Source of the DNA: Ornatilinea apprima
Lineage (GTDB): Bacteria; Chloroflexota; Anaerolineae; Anaerolineales; Anaerolineaceae
Length of the DNA stretch: 64,000 nucleotides
Direction: 5' to 3'
Assembly: GCF_001306115.1 (NCBI RefSeq)
Contig: NZ_LGCL01000023.1
Span: 1-64,000 of the forward strand
In this document: piece by piece, positions 1-8,778 of the stretch
Position numbering within the stretch: the first letter of the stretch is position 1
Layout of the letters: each line of letters starts with the position of its first letter
The notes under the pieces: model-generated
What the model was told of the DNA's origin: nothing
The model's database searches: none
What the model saw: only the letters and a program-made list of their open reading frames with translations
Position numbers and translations under genes: made by a program

Positions 1-127
1 GTATCCATTCATCGTTGGGTTACCTGACACCTGCCGAGTTCGAAGCTGCTTGGCTGTCATCACAATCAGTGGTGGGTACCCCCTAAACTATCCCTGTTTT
101 TGTGTCCAGTTTTATGGGTCCACCACA
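1..127 (+). mobile_element. 3' end of an IS3-family insertion sequence (truncated)
   Basis: Frame 3 from base 3 to the TAA at 84-86 reads HSSLGYLTPAEFEAAW and a short tail, the typical carboxy end of IS3-type (rve) integrase-transposases. It is followed by the sequence GTGTCCAGTTTTATGGGTCC, resembling the terminal inverted repeat of IS3-group elements, ending near base 127. The rest of the element lies outside the window, so the family assignment rests on about 28 residues and the end sequence. Confidence 0.65.
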
Positions 128-385
128 ATGAAACTCTCACCCTAGTTCTTTTTGCACCATTCACTGGCAACCTGCTTACACGTGGCACGCCAATGCTATT
201 CGAGACCTCTCACAGCGCTGAGGCGGCATTCTTATCTATGAGGTTTGCCCTCAGGGTCGTACTCACCGGTCTTAGCTTCTCCAGAATATGAAGGTTTCGA
301 ATTTTTTTGCTATATTTGCCCTCAAAACAAAATCAAAAGGGATGATAAGGTTCAACGTAAGTAAATAGTCCAAGAGATTATCACG
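128..385. other. Intergenic stretch, no gene seen
   Basis: Short open frames exist here but none has a ribosome binding site or a recognisable product. The stretch lies between the insertion-sequence end and a small minus-strand gene and may include flanking DNA displaced by the element. Confidence 0.4.
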
Positions 386-604
386 TTATCTGGCACTAAT
401 GGTTCTTGCTGTAGCCAAGGCAGTGCTTAACCACTCAATTATTAATTCGCACTTTTCAGTATCAAAGAAAACCTCTGCATCACCACTTGATTCTTCAGAT
501 ATTCCTATTCCAATTGAATTATCGACAACCCGGACAACAATATAACTTAGTTCTCCTGACATCCTATCCTTAAATTGAACAGATCCAATGTTTACAATAT
601 CCAT
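386..604 (-). CDS. Small hypothetical protein (72 aa)
   Basis: I do not recognise this family. The protein is acidic, with an alternating beta-like pattern (SYIVVRVVDNSIGIGI) and a carboxy-terminal helix rich in Glu, Leu and Trp. The second of two possible ATG codons is chosen because GGAG lies about 6 bases before it; the upstream ATG at 616 would place that Shine-Dalgarno inside the gene. It stands alone between insertion-sequence debris and the opine dehydrogenase cluster. Confidence 0.55.
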   Translation of the reverse strand: MDIVNIGSVQFKDRMSGELSYIVVRVVDNSIGIGISEESSGDAEVFFDTEKCELIIEWLSTALATARTISAR

Positions 605-838
605 AGAAATCTCCATTTCATTTAGGCATTGGTTGCCCAGATAAATATGTCAGATGTTTCTATAATCCCGGCCATTCAATATGCCAACTAGCCCTTATGA
701 AATGCAGGTGCATCAAGGTAGTAAGGATGTTGCTCGTATGTAATCTTAATCCAAGTTGCCACCTTGGGATGAACTTTGAGAATTTGTGGGAGGTTGGTAT
801 AAGGCAAGGAATCTTTCACTCTCAGAGGAAATTGGTCA
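605..838. other. Intergenic stretch with a doubtful open frame
   Basis: A minus-strand frame of 67 codons spans 688-891, but its first third is the terminator hairpin at 839-884 and it has no convincing start. The remaining 47 residues have no recognised family. I treat it as non-coding or a gene remnant. Confidence 0.35.
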
Positions 839-884
839 TAAAACCAGTGTCTCCCCAATTCTCGAAGACACTGGTTTTTCTTTT
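839..884. terminator. Intrinsic terminator hairpin
   Basis: AAACCAGTGTCT (841-852) pairs perfectly with AGACACTGGTTT (866-877) around a 13-base loop. It lies 20 bases past the stop of the opine dehydrogenase gene. The U-rich tail is longer on the plus strand, so it may act in both directions, but the only adjacent gene it can serve is the minus-strand operon. Confidence 0.75.
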
Positions 885-902
885 CAAACATCCACTCGCC
901 AT

Positions 903-2021
903 CTAATCAAACATCTCATGGGGCGTGCCCTCATTCACTAAATACGTCAGCTCGCTGTCACTGAGGTGTCCAATCCCCAGCTTGTCGAGGGTGCGGCCGC
1001 GCCGCCAGTAATCCGTTTTGTGAATGATGCATGCCAGGCGGATAATTGAATCCATTGCCCGCACAGAAACGCCGAAGTGCTCGCCCAGTGACGCGATGGG
1101 AACCATGCTCATCGGCACGTCTTCAAAGATGTAGCGGTGATACAGGGTGGTTGGGGCCTTAATTCCATAATAGCCCGGCTGGTTATGGATGGCCTGGTGC
1201 AGGTCTTCGCCCACCGTGTCGTAAGCCAGCTTCAACCACTCCATGGCGGTTCGCCCGCGGATGCCCAGCGAAGCCGCCACAGTTACCCGTTCGCGGTCCA
1301 GCGCCTCCAGCACGCGCGCCACCGAGGTGGAAACACCATCAATATAAAACTCAAAATCGCCGTGGGTGGTTTCAATCCAACCCGCGTTGAGAATCGTCAG
1401 CGCCGGATGAAAAATGGCGCCCATATTGTTTAACCCGGTTTGCAGTACATTCACGCCATCAATGTATTGCGAATAGGCCTGGTGGATCATGTCCAGAACG
1501 CTTCGCGTGCGGGTGGCTGGCAATGCTGCCAGCGGTACGGCCTCTTTTATGCGGAAGATGCGCGCCTGAGCTGGGCCATCGGACCGCGAGGCATAAATGA
1601 ACGTTTCCGCTTCCGCGACGGTAACATCAGCCGTGCAGTGATTGTCGTGCAGCACTTTTTGGAATTCAATCGCCCCACAGGTGCGCCCGGGGTGCAAAAG
1701 CACAATCTGCCCATCCTTCAAGTAGGGCGCGCAGTTTTTGGCAATTTCGGCGTGCGCCGAAGACGGCACCACCACCATGATCATGTCGGCGTTTTCCAGC
1801 GCCTCGGCAATGTTGGAAGTCACGCAGGCCAGCTTACCAAAGCCGTGCGGTCCGCCTTCGCAGCATTCCAGGTCAATTCCACCCAATTCCTTGATCGCCG
1901 CGATATGGTCGGGTGTGCGATTATACAGCGTCGTCGGAAATTCCATCAACGCCAGGTGGGCTGCCATCGCTTTTCCCCCATGGCCCGCTCCAATTACAGT
2001 GAAATGAGTTTTTTGGGTCAC
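903..2021 (-). CDS. Opine (octopine/nopaline) dehydrogenase family protein
   Basis: The 372-residue protein has a Rossmann nucleotide-binding motif GAGHGG at residues 11-16. Its carboxy-terminal half matches the octopine dehydrogenase fold, with the conserved NNMGAIFHP segment at about 198-206 whose His205 corresponds to the catalytic histidine. Family members reduce the imine formed from an amino acid and a 2-oxo acid, or run in reverse, using NAD(P)H in the cytoplasm. The start is GTG at 2021, overlapping the TGA of the B12 protein gene by four bases, so the two are translationally coupled. Substrates cannot be read from the sequence; the neighbouring betaine/carnitine-type importer suggests an amine-derived compound. 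Confidence 0.8.
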   Translation of the reverse strand: MTQKTHFTVIGAGHGGKAMAAHLALMEFPTTLYNRTPDHIAAIKELGGIDLECCEGGPHGFGKLACVTSNIAEALENADMIMVVVPSSAHAEIAKNCAPYLKDGQIVLLHPGRTCGAIEFQKVLHDNHCTADVTVAEAETFIYASRSDGPAQARIFRIKEAVPLAALPATRTRSVLDMIHQAYSQYIDGVNVLQTGLNNMGAIFHPALTILNAGWIETTHGDFEFYIDGVSTSVARVLEALDRERVTVAASLGIRGRTAMEWLKLAYDTVGEDLHQAIHNQPGYYGIKAPTTLYHRYIFEDVPMSMVPIASLGEHFGVSVRAMDSIIRLACIIHKTDYWRRGRTLDKLGIGHLSDSELTYLVNEGTPHEMFD

Positions 2022-3664
2022 TTTGCTTCGCCTTTTTTCAACACAAACTCCAATCGTTCAGCCTCCGGCACAACTCTGCCCGACTGGTCAATACAATCAC
2101 AGCCACCATTAATGATTCTGGTACTGATCTGCCCGCGTCCAAAACGGTTGTTTTTGAGCTGCGGCGCGTCCATAATGCCGAGGGTAACCGCCCTGGCCAA
2201 CGTAGACGGGTCGGTTAATGGGTCTTCTCCTTTATTTTCCGAGATAGCCTGAATGGCGTGCAGGGTCTGAATTGCCTCACTGACCAGATGCTCTGCCCGC
2301 CGGTTCACCAGCGGATCGCTCACCATATCGGGGATTCCGCGTTGAGCGTTCTCGATTGCCCGGCGCGCCAGCTGGCAAGACTCAATCACATCCTCAGCCG
2401 TGGCGGCATGGTCCGCTTCGGTAAACCCGACCACATGCACAATATCAGGCTGGAGCGCCATTTGCAGGTAAACACTGGTGGCCAGATGAGCACGCGCTGC
2501 CGCCGGGTCTAAAGGATAACTCAACAACCCGGTGCGGGTCTGCTTCCAGATGCGAAAATCCGGCCCCGCGAGCGGCGCGACCATCCGCAGAATGGCCAGC
2601 ATTTTTGCCAGGTCCATGGCGTCGGAATGCCCGGGCGGGCTGTTGAACATGAACTGCGCGATATAGTCCTTCACCCCAAACGCGCGCGCGTTATAGGCTG
2701 AGAGATAAGCACTGACCACAAACACCACATCAGGCGCGTCGCGCATACCCCAATGATGCGGCTCATTCAACTCCACGGGCACGTTGCGCTGGCCATACCA
2801 TGCCATCACTTTTTGGTGCTCGCGGATCGATCCTTCCAGGTCCCACGGGCCGCGCCCGTCCATCTGATTGAACCAGAAGAGCGGAATCGCGCACCAGGCC
2901 AGGTGGATGGTTTCCAGGTACATTTCTGCCAGGGGGATAAAATCATCGGTGCCGGAATAGGTTCGCAGCAGTGGATAATTTCCGCTGCGGCTCGCCTGGT
3001 AGAGCTGTTGGTAATCCTCAGACGAGCGCACCGGCACGCCCCCCGCCCCTTTGCGGCGCGGATCTTGCCGCTCGGGGTGAAAGAAGTTCTCCTGCGCGTC
3101 CTGGTCAATCCCCAATGAAATCACATCCAGCACTTTGGCGTTGGCAATTTTGGCGATGCCCTCTACCGTGTCTTGCATGGTGGGCAGCCCAAAATGGTGG
3201 CGCAGCAGGGGAAAGGGAGATTTCCATTTCATGCGCTCGACGGTGGTTTGCGGCGGAATTTGCTCGGCCGCGCCGCCGCCCGCGTACCCCTTCAGGTAAG
3301 CAACCACCGCTTCAACCGGCTCAGAGCCGTCGAACACCGCCTCAAAGAATCCCAAGCGGCGCGCCTTCGCGGCAATCGGCGGTGTCCCGCCAAACGCGAA
3401 GCGCACCCCGGTGCTGTGCAGCTCGTCGGCCGCCTCGGCAAACTCTCCCAATAAGCGTTCGCCAGTCTCCGGGGTCAGGCGGTAAGAGACCCCCACCAAA
3501 TCCGCTTTTTCCTGGATGGCGGCCTCGATCACCTTTTCAATCGACACAGCCGGTCCAAGAAAAACCGTTCGCCAGCCGGCATTCTCCGCCAAACTAAGGA
3601 ATTTGGATATGCCGGCAACGTGGACGCATTCTCCTAATGCAGCCGCGATCACCGTTTTGGTCAT
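2018..3664 (-). CDS. Cobalamin-binding protein with mutase-like barrel
   Basis: Residues 1-130 form a B12-binding Rossmann-like domain: the segment ECVHVAG (12-18) aligns with the DxHxxG motif of glutamate mutase-type enzymes, with His15 as lower ligand but Cys in place of the usual Asp, and a GG pair follows near residue 93. Residues 150-548 resemble the barrel subunit of glutamate/methylaspartate mutase-type enzymes, ending in a Cys-containing segment INGGCDCID. The protein is therefore probably an adenosyl- or methylcobalamin-dependent rearrangement or transfer enzyme, but the reaction is unknown. The start has AGGAG about 6 bases upstream. It is followed with overlap by the opine dehydrogenase. 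Confidence 0.65.
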   Translation of the reverse strand: MTKTVIAAALGECVHVAGISKFLSLAENAGWRTVFLGPAVSIEKVIEAAIQEKADLVGVSYRLTPETGERLLGEFAEAADELHSTGVRFAFGGTPPIAAKARRLGFFEAVFDGSEPVEAVVAYLKGYAGGGAAEQIPPQTTVERMKWKSPFPLLRHHFGLPTMQDTVEGIAKIANAKVLDVISLGIDQDAQENFFHPERQDPRRKGAGGVPVRSSEDYQQLYQASRSGNYPLLRTYSGTDDFIPLAEMYLETIHLAWCAIPLFWFNQMDGRGPWDLEGSIREHQKVMAWYGQRNVPVELNEPHHWGMRDAPDVVFVVSAYLSAYNARAFGVKDYIAQFMFNSPPGHSDAMDLAKMLAILRMVAPLAGPDFRIWKQTRTGLLSYPLDPAAARAHLATSVYLQMALQPDIVHVVGFTEADHAATAEDVIESCQLARRAIENAQRGIPDMVSDPLVNRRAEHLVSEAIQTLHAIQAISENKGEDPLTDPSTLARAVTLGIMDAPQLKNNRFGRGQISTRIINGGCDCIDQSGRVVPEAERLEFVLKKGEAK

Positions 3665-4202
3665 AAGATGCTCCTGTTGTGGTGAGAATAAAGCTTCTCA
3701 AAAGGGGCTTTCATTTCTCAGAATGAAAATCAGCCAGGTCAGTTAAGAATTGAATCGGTCATCTGTGAGCTGGTACAGATAAGCCGTAAGGAATGGATCT
3801 TTCAATCCATTGGATAGTTTTGATATCGGTTGCAATCAATTGAAGTAATAGAATTGTAGCAAAGAATAAAAGCGATGGGAATAACTTCAGGGCGGATTCG
3901 ATATTTGAATCCACGAATTTCTCCGGGTTGCCATTTTTCGGATGCCACCCTGGAAAAAAATTGGAAGGGAAAAACCGGTCTATTAAGTGGACGCCAGCAC
4001 CAGGTTGATGCCCCGTTTGGCCAGGTCCAGGCGAAGTTGGCTTTCAGCGAATCGCCGGTGATCCATAGTTCAGGGGTGTTGGCTGTCCAGCGAATGGTCC
4101 CGCCAACACCCCTGCGTTCTTATCAACCTTGCTCACAAACTCCGCGGCAGACTGACTGCCCTTCCGAGCTTTTCATGGATGCTCAGAGACCTGTAATCCA
4201 CT
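3665..4202 (-). pseudogene. 540-base gap with a short-chain dehydrogenase remnant
   Basis: There is no intact gene here. On the minus strand around 3985-4070, two reading frames together resemble the amino end of a short-chain dehydrogenase: one gives WITGDSLKANF (TGxxxGIG region) and the other FAESQLRLDLAKRGINLVL, which matches the usual AxxLAxRGxNLVL helix-strand. The frame change and missing body indicate a decayed fragment. A 13-base perfect inverted repeat (4071-4083 with 4102-4114) lies just upstream of it. Confidence 0.4.
4071..4114. repeat. Perfect 13-bp inverted repeat
   Basis: CAGGGGTGTTGGC at 4071-4083 is the exact reverse complement of GCCAACACCCCTG at 4102-4114, with an 18-base loop. 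No U-tract follows on either strand, so it is not an ordinary terminator. It lies about 90 bases past the stop of the 3-hydroxyacyl-CoA dehydrogenase gene and may stabilise that transcript's 3' end. Confidence 0.6.
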
Positions 4203-5120
4203 CTATTCCTTATCGAGGTCCCCTTCCACAAAGCCAGGCATCATAAACTTTGGGTTCGGATAGGTATAGAAGCCGCGGCCGGTCTTAATCCCCAGCAACC
4301 CCCGGTCCACATAGGCCTTCAAATAATCCGCGTTCTTTTGCAATTCGGGATCATTCAACGTGGTGGCCCAGTATTGGTTGATATGATAAGCCGTTTCAAG
4401 CCCAACCTGATCAAGAATCCCAAACGGCCCCATCGGCGCTTTCATCACGCCCATCCAGGCCCGGTCAACATTTTCAAACGAAGTTACCTCATTCGCCGCC
4501 AGCGAGGTGGCCGTGCGCAACAACGCGTTCAGCATGGAATTGAGGACATAGCCGTAATGCTCCTTGCCCAGCCGGATCGGAATCTGTCCAATCCGCCTCG
4601 CGAAAGCCTCCAAGGTATCCAGCGTCTCTTCCGATGTGCCCGGGTGCGGCATAATGTCAACCACATTGGAAACCCACACATACCCATGAAAATGCAGCGC
4701 GGCGAAGCGGTCTGGCCGTCCGGTGGCTTCCGCGTACATGGATGGCAAGAGGGAGGAAGTGTTGGTGGTGAAAATGGTGTGTGCCGGGCAAAGCTGGTGA
4801 AATTGCGCGAAAACCTTGCCTTTCAACGCCGGGTCCTCCGGCACCGATTCACTCACCAGGTCTGCCTGCGCCGCGGCAGCCGCGTCGGTCATGGGATGAA
4901 TGCGCTCCAGAACCACCGGTTTGTGTTCTTTCGGAAACACCCCCTGCGCAATCAATCCGTCCAGATATCCCTCTATGGTGCGCATGCCGTTCTCCACCGA
5001 TTCGGCAGAAATATCATAAAGATGGACATTAAAACCGTGCATCGCGCATTGCAAACCAATCTGGCTGCCCATTGTGCCCGCGCCAATGACCAACACCGTG
5101 CGTAGATCTTCGATCCTCAT
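4203..5120 (-). CDS. 3-hydroxyacyl-CoA / L-carnitine-type dehydrogenase
   Basis: This 305-residue protein has the NAD-binding motif GAGTMG at 13-18 and the two-domain layout of 3-hydroxyacyl-CoA dehydrogenases, including NTSSLLPS near residue 119 and HFHGYVWVSNVVDIMP in place of the usual HFFNPV segment, with its catalytic-type histidine. The length and altered motif also fit L-carnitine dehydrogenases of the same superfamily. It should oxidise a 3-hydroxy group with NAD in the cytoplasm. It has a good AGGAG site before the ATG and lies just downstream of the betaine/carnitine-type importer, which favours a carnitine-like substrate, though this is inference. Confidence 0.75.
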   Translation of the reverse strand: MRIEDLRTVLVIGAGTMGSQIGLQCAMHGFNVHLYDISAESVENGMRTIEGYLDGLIAQGVFPKEHKPVVLERIHPMTDAAAAAQADLVSESVPEDPALKGKVFAQFHQLCPAHTIFTTNTSSLLPSMYAEATGRPDRFAALHFHGYVWVSNVVDIMPHPGTSEETLDTLEAFARRIGQIPIRLGKEHYGYVLNSMLNALLRTATSLAANEVTSFENVDRAWMGVMKAPMGPFGILDQVGLETAYHINQYWATTLNDPELQKNADYLKAYVDRGLLGIKTGRGFYTYPNPKFMMPGFVEGDLDKE

Positions 5121-5281
5121 CCTAGTTTCTCCTTATCATGAATTTGCCACGCACCCCTTTGAGGGGCGCGTTTTCCCACCCTGCATGCTTAATCATACCC
5201 GATCTCACGCCAGGAGAAATCGGGGTTTATGAGGAAAACTTCTCCGCTACAAAAAACTGAAGAAATCTCAAAAGGAATTGA
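5121..5281. other. Short gap with hairpin
   Basis: The imperfect hairpin ACGCACCCCT-TTG-AGGGGCGCGT followed by TTTT on the plus strand lies near 5152-5176. It stands downstream of the importer operon and upstream of the dehydrogenase gene. On the minus strand no U-run follows, so it is at best a weak terminator or processing stem for the operon. Confidence 0.35.
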
Positions 5282-5914
5282 TCAGGCGGTTTTCCCCCGA
5301 ATTACATTCTCCGCCCTGCGTTCCAGATAACGCAGCAGAAAATTGGCGCTGAAGGATAAAACGCTGGCAGCCAACCCCCCGGCGAAAATCTTTTCATAAT
5401 TCGCCGTGGTTACCCCCTGGAAGAGCAGCAGCCCCAGCCCACCCGCGTTGATGAAGGCTGCGATCATGCCAATCCCAATCGAAGAAAGCGACACCAGGCG
5501 AATGCCGGCCAGCAGCATCGGCATCGCCAGCGGAAGCTCCACCTGCCAGAAGCGCTGCCAGCCGTTCATGCCCATGCCGCGCGCAGCCTCAATAATCGCC
5601 GGGTCAATGGTGGTCAGCCCCACCAGCCAGTTACGCACCAGCAATAACTGGGCATAGGCCGTTAAAGCCACCACGGCCGGTCGGGTTCCCAGACCAAAAA
5701 GCGGGATCAACAAGACAAACAGCGACAGGCTCGGAATGGTGTAAATGACCCCAAGAACGCTCATCACCGGCCCGCGCAGCCAGGCCACACGCGCCAAAAG
5801 CAACCCCAAAGGCACCCCAATCAATAAGGAAAAGAAGAGCACCGTCAGGGTAAGCTGAACGTGCTGCAGAAATAACGGCGCCACCACTTCAAAATGATTG
5901 ATCAGGTAACTCAT
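5282..5914 (-). CDS. Osmoprotectant ABC transporter permease (OpuBB/OpuCB type)
   Basis: The 210-residue membrane protein has about five to six hydrophobic helices and the binding-protein-dependent permease EAA loop (IIEAARGMGMNGWQRFWQVELPLAMPMLLAG). It pairs with the other permease at 7947-8591 to form the channel for betaine-, choline- or carnitine-like solutes. Its ATG overlaps the TGA of the ATPase gene, so the two are translationally coupled. It is the last gene of the importer operon. Confidence 0.9.
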   Translation of the reverse strand: MSYLINHFEVVAPLFLQHVQLTLTVLFFSLLIGVPLGLLLARVAWLRGPVMSVLGVIYTIPSLSLFVLLIPLFGLGTRPAVVALTAYAQLLLVRNWLVGLTTIDPAIIEAARGMGMNGWQRFWQVELPLAMPMLLAGIRLVSLSSIGIGMIAAFINAGGLGLLLFQGVTTANYEKIFAGGLAASVLSFSANFLLRYLERRAENVIRGKTA

Positions 5915-6927
5915 TGGCAGTTCTTCTTTTTTGACGATGGTGCAGCAAACAACATCGAGCGTAAATCGCTAAACCCAACTTCACCCAATGGTATCCCAGA
6001 CGCGTTTTCCACCCGCAGCGTATCCCTGCCACTGCTCAACAGCAAAGACAGAGCCGAGCGCAAATCATCTTCCGGACGCAAAACAGCGGTCTCCTCTGCG
6101 TCCGCTTCGGGCAGCACCGCCGGTATGCCCATCTCTTCGCGGGCTTTCAGGATCGACTGCACATTCACCAGGCTCAACCGCCGCAGAAGATTGTTGGATC
6201 CCACCAGGTCTTCCACAAAGGCATCTGCCGGGTGGGTAACAATTTCGATAGGCGTGCCATATTGAACAACCTTGCCCGCCCGCATCACAATAATCTTGTC
6301 CGCCAAGCGAAAAGCCTCTTCCACATCGTGGGTAACAAATAAGATCGTCTTCGCCAGTTTGCAGTGCAGGCCCAGCAGCTCGCCCTGCAGCCGCTCGCGG
6401 TTGATCGCGTCCACGGCGGCAAAGGGCTCATCCATCAATAGAATGGAGGGGTCAGCCGCCAATGCCCTGGCCAGCCCCACCCGCTGCTGCTCTCCGCCCG
6501 AAAGCTGGCGGGGAAAGCGTGAAAGGTAGGAAGTCGGCAGGCCGATCAGGTCCAGCAGCTCTTCCACGCGGGCGTCAATTTTCTGATCATCCCACCCCAG
6601 CAAACGCGGCACAACGGCGATGTTCTTGCGGATGGTCATGTGCGGAAACAATCCGACCTGCTGAATCACATAACCGATATGGCGGCGCAGTTCATTGACC
6701 GGCAGAGTATGAATTTCTTGCCCGCCCAGCCAGATCTTTCCCTCGGTGGGGTCGTATAGGCGGTTAACCATCTTTAACAGCGTGGTTTTTCCGCAGCCAG
6801 ACGGCCCCAACAAAACGACCATGTTACCGGCCGCGACCCGGAAAGACACACCGTTCACGGCCGGTATTGATCCATCCGTAAATGACTTTGACACGCCTTC
6901 AAACACAATCTCACCCGATTGTGCCAT
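5911..6927 (-). CDS. Osmoprotectant ABC transporter ATP-binding protein
   Basis: A full ABC ATPase with Walker A GPSGCGKTT, Q-loop, signature LSGGEQQRVGLARAL, Walker B LLMDEPF and switch histidine. A carboxy-terminal extension of about 110 residues resembles the weak CBS region of OpuBA/OpuCA proteins, which senses ionic strength in characterised members. I choose the ATG at 6927 because GAGGA lies about 9 bases upstream; an ATG at 6975 lacks such a site. It energises import by the permeases on each side. Confidence 0.9.
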   Translation of the reverse strand: MAQSGEIVFEGVSKSFTDGSIPAVNGVSFRVAAGNMVVLLGPSGCGKTTLLKMVNRLYDPTEGKIWLGGQEIHTLPVNELRRHIGYVIQQVGLFPHMTIRKNIAVVPRLLGWDDQKIDARVEELLDLIGLPTSYLSRFPRQLSGGEQQRVGLARALAADPSILLMDEPFAAVDAINRERLQGELLGLHCKLAKTILFVTHDVEEAFRLADKIIVMRAGKVVQYGTPIEIVTHPADAFVEDLVGSNNLLRRLSLVNVQSILKAREEMGIPAVLPEADAEETAVLRPEDDLRSALSLLLSSGRDTLRVENASGIPLGEVGFSDLRSMLFAAPSSKKKNCQ

Positions 6928-6976
6928 CCGGCCATCCTCAAAAAGAGAAACACTGTTCGTCAAAGCGCCCGCCATT

Positions 6977-7903
6977 CTAATCTATCAAACCATTTTCCAC
7001 CAGAAAATCTCTGGCCACATCAGCCGGCTCTTTCTTTTCTGGTCCGTCCACCTGCCAGTTCAGCCCAGACATGATTTCATCCGTGAGCAGCGGTGACAGT
7101 TCATTGAGCAGGTCAGCGATTTGCGGGTAGGCTGTGAGCGTGTCCTGGCGAATCACCGGCGCAACATTGTAAATGGGGTAGAACACCTTATCATCCACCA
7201 GCAGCAGCAGATCATTGCCATTGATCGCGCCGTCTGTGCCGAAAGCCACCACCACATCCACCTGACCGGCCATGAGCGCCTCATACCGCAGGCTGCCCTT
7301 GCCCAATTGTTTCAACTCTTTGAACTCAAACCCACCATAAGCGCCTTGCAGTCCTTTAATCCCGTCTTCTCGCTCTGAAAATTCTGGCGGACCGCCCAGA
7401 ATCAGCTCAGGCGCGACTTTAGAAAGATCGGAATAGGTGGTGATACCGTATTTCGCGGCGACTTCTCTGGTCATCGCCAGAGCTTGCGAGTTGTTGAACG
7501 GCGAAGGTTCAAGCCAGGTCAGTCCATAATTTTCCTCATAGCCCTCTTTGACGGTGGTAAAAATCTGTTGGGCGTTCTGAATGGGACTCAGCTTCAACAC
7601 GGTCATTAATCCGGTGGATGTATATTCCGGGTAGAGTTGAATCTCATTGTTGATGATCGCCTGATGCGCAATCGGCGTGCCTCCCAGATTCAGCTTGCGC
7701 TCCACAGTGAAACCTGCGTTCTCTAATATTTGGGCGTACATTTCAGCAATGATATACTGCTCGGTAAAATCTTTCGAGCCGATGATCACCTTTCCAGCGC
7801 TCTCTGCTGGTTGGCTTCCAGCCGCGGGCGCGCAGGCGCTGACCAGCATCACAGCCGCCAGCAGAACAAAAAACAATTTATGCATCTTCTTAGACTTCAA
7901 CAT
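6977..7903 (-). CDS. Osmoprotectant-binding lipoprotein (OpuBC/OpuCC type)
   Basis: The protein begins with a lipoprotein signal ending in LVSAC, so it should be anchored on the outer face of the membrane. The mature part is a type-II binding fold of the OpuAC family (IIGSKDFTEQYI, LYPEYTSTG), known to bind glycine betaine, choline or carnitine in a cage of aromatic residues. The ATG at 7903 is preceded by a strong AGGAGG at 7 bases. It follows the first permease gene and precedes the ATPase, giving the usual permease-binding protein-ATPase-permease order. Confidence 0.9.
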   Translation of the reverse strand: MLKSKKMHKLFFVLLAAVMLVSACAPAAGSQPAESAGKVIIGSKDFTEQYIIAEMYAQILENAGFTVERKLNLGGTPIAHQAIINNEIQLYPEYTSTGLMTVLKLSPIQNAQQIFTTVKEGYEENYGLTWLEPSPFNNSQALAMTREVAAKYGITTYSDLSKVAPELILGGPPEFSEREDGIKGLQGAYGGFEFKELKQLGKGSLRYEALMAGQVDVVVAFGTDGAINGNDLLLLVDDKVFYPIYNVAPVIRQDTLTAYPQIADLLNELSPLLTDEIMSGLNWQVDGPEKKEPADVARDFLVENGLID

Positions 7904-7946
7904 CAACACACCTCCTTGAGCGCGTTATCCAAGCAATTGGATGAGG

Positions 7947-8591
7947 CTACTTTCCGATCGAAGGGTAAACCTTCAAAAATATCGACCAGAAGAATTCAGA
8001 CGATAAAGCCAGCAGCGCAATGGGGATCGCGCCCACCAGCATCACTGACACGCTGTACAAAGCGAACCCGCGGGTTACAAAATCCCCCAAACCTCCCCCA
8101 CCGATAAAGGATGCCAGGCTCGCGCTGGAAATGACTTCGACCGACGCGATGCGGATGCCGGTTACAATCGCGGGAACCGCCAGCGGCAGTTCGACCTTGC
8201 GCAGCACCTGCTGTGGGGTCATTCCCATACCCGCCGCCGCTTCAATGAGGAAGGGATCCACCCCGCGCAGACCAGTGTAGGTATTGATCAGCACGGGTGG
8301 AAAGGCCAGAATGGAAAGCGCGACCAGGGCAGGGACAAAACCCAGACCAAGGTAGGGCAGCGCCAGAAAAAGAATCGCCAGGCTGGGGATCACGCGAAAG
8401 GCCGTGAAGAAATTGATCACCGCCTGGGCAATTTTGGCGCGCTTCGCAATCCAAATCCCCGCTGGCAGCGCCACCAGCAGACTGATCCCCAACGCCGAAA
8501 AACTGAGCGCCAGGTGCTGCCGCACCGACTGCCAGAAGAAAGCTTGGTTTTCTAGAATGTATTGGTATGCACCTTGTAACGAATCCATCAT
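7947..8591 (-). CDS. Osmoprotectant ABC transporter permease (OpuBD/OpuCD type)
   Basis: A 214-residue permease with about six membrane helices and the EAA loop LIEAAAGMGMTPQQVLRKVELPLAVPAIVTG. It is the first gene of the importer operon. The start has two adjacent ATG codons (8591 and 8588). It is a homologue of the permease at 5282-5914; the two form a heterodimer in this family. Confidence 0.9.
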   Translation of the reverse strand: MMDSLQGAYQYILENQAFFWQSVRQHLALSFSALGISLLVALPAGIWIAKRAKIAQAVINFFTAFRVIPSLAILFLALPYLGLGFVPALVALSILAFPPVLINTYTGLRGVDPFLIEAAAGMGMTPQQVLRKVELPLAVPAIVTGIRIASVEVISSASLASFIGGGGLGDFVTRGFALYSVSVMLVGAIPIALLALSSEFFWSIFLKVYPSIGK

Positions 8592-8778
8592 ATCCGCCCC
8601 GCTGGGCTTTGCTTTCCTGACCCGTCTATCCTGGCAAAGAAGATCACCGTAAATATGTTAAATCCTATTGTGATCAAAACGGCCGATGATTGCAATACCA
8701 AGCATAACAAAACCGGGGGTTTGTAGAACATTTAATCAACAATCGGGCTCAAATTCGACCAAACCGGCCGAAGGACAT

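Noticed and set aside
100-291. Plus-strand frame of 63 codons after the insertion-sequence end
   Set aside because: It begins inside the terminal repeat of the element and shows no ribosome binding site or family.
688-891. Minus-strand open frame of 67 codons after the opine dehydrogenase
   Set aside because: Its first third is a perfect terminator hairpin and it lacks a ribosome binding site and family similarity.
3875-4246. Plus-strand open frame of 123 codons
   Set aside because: It overlaps the dehydrogenase gene and the inverted repeat, has no ribosome binding site and opposes the SDR remnant, which explains the region better.
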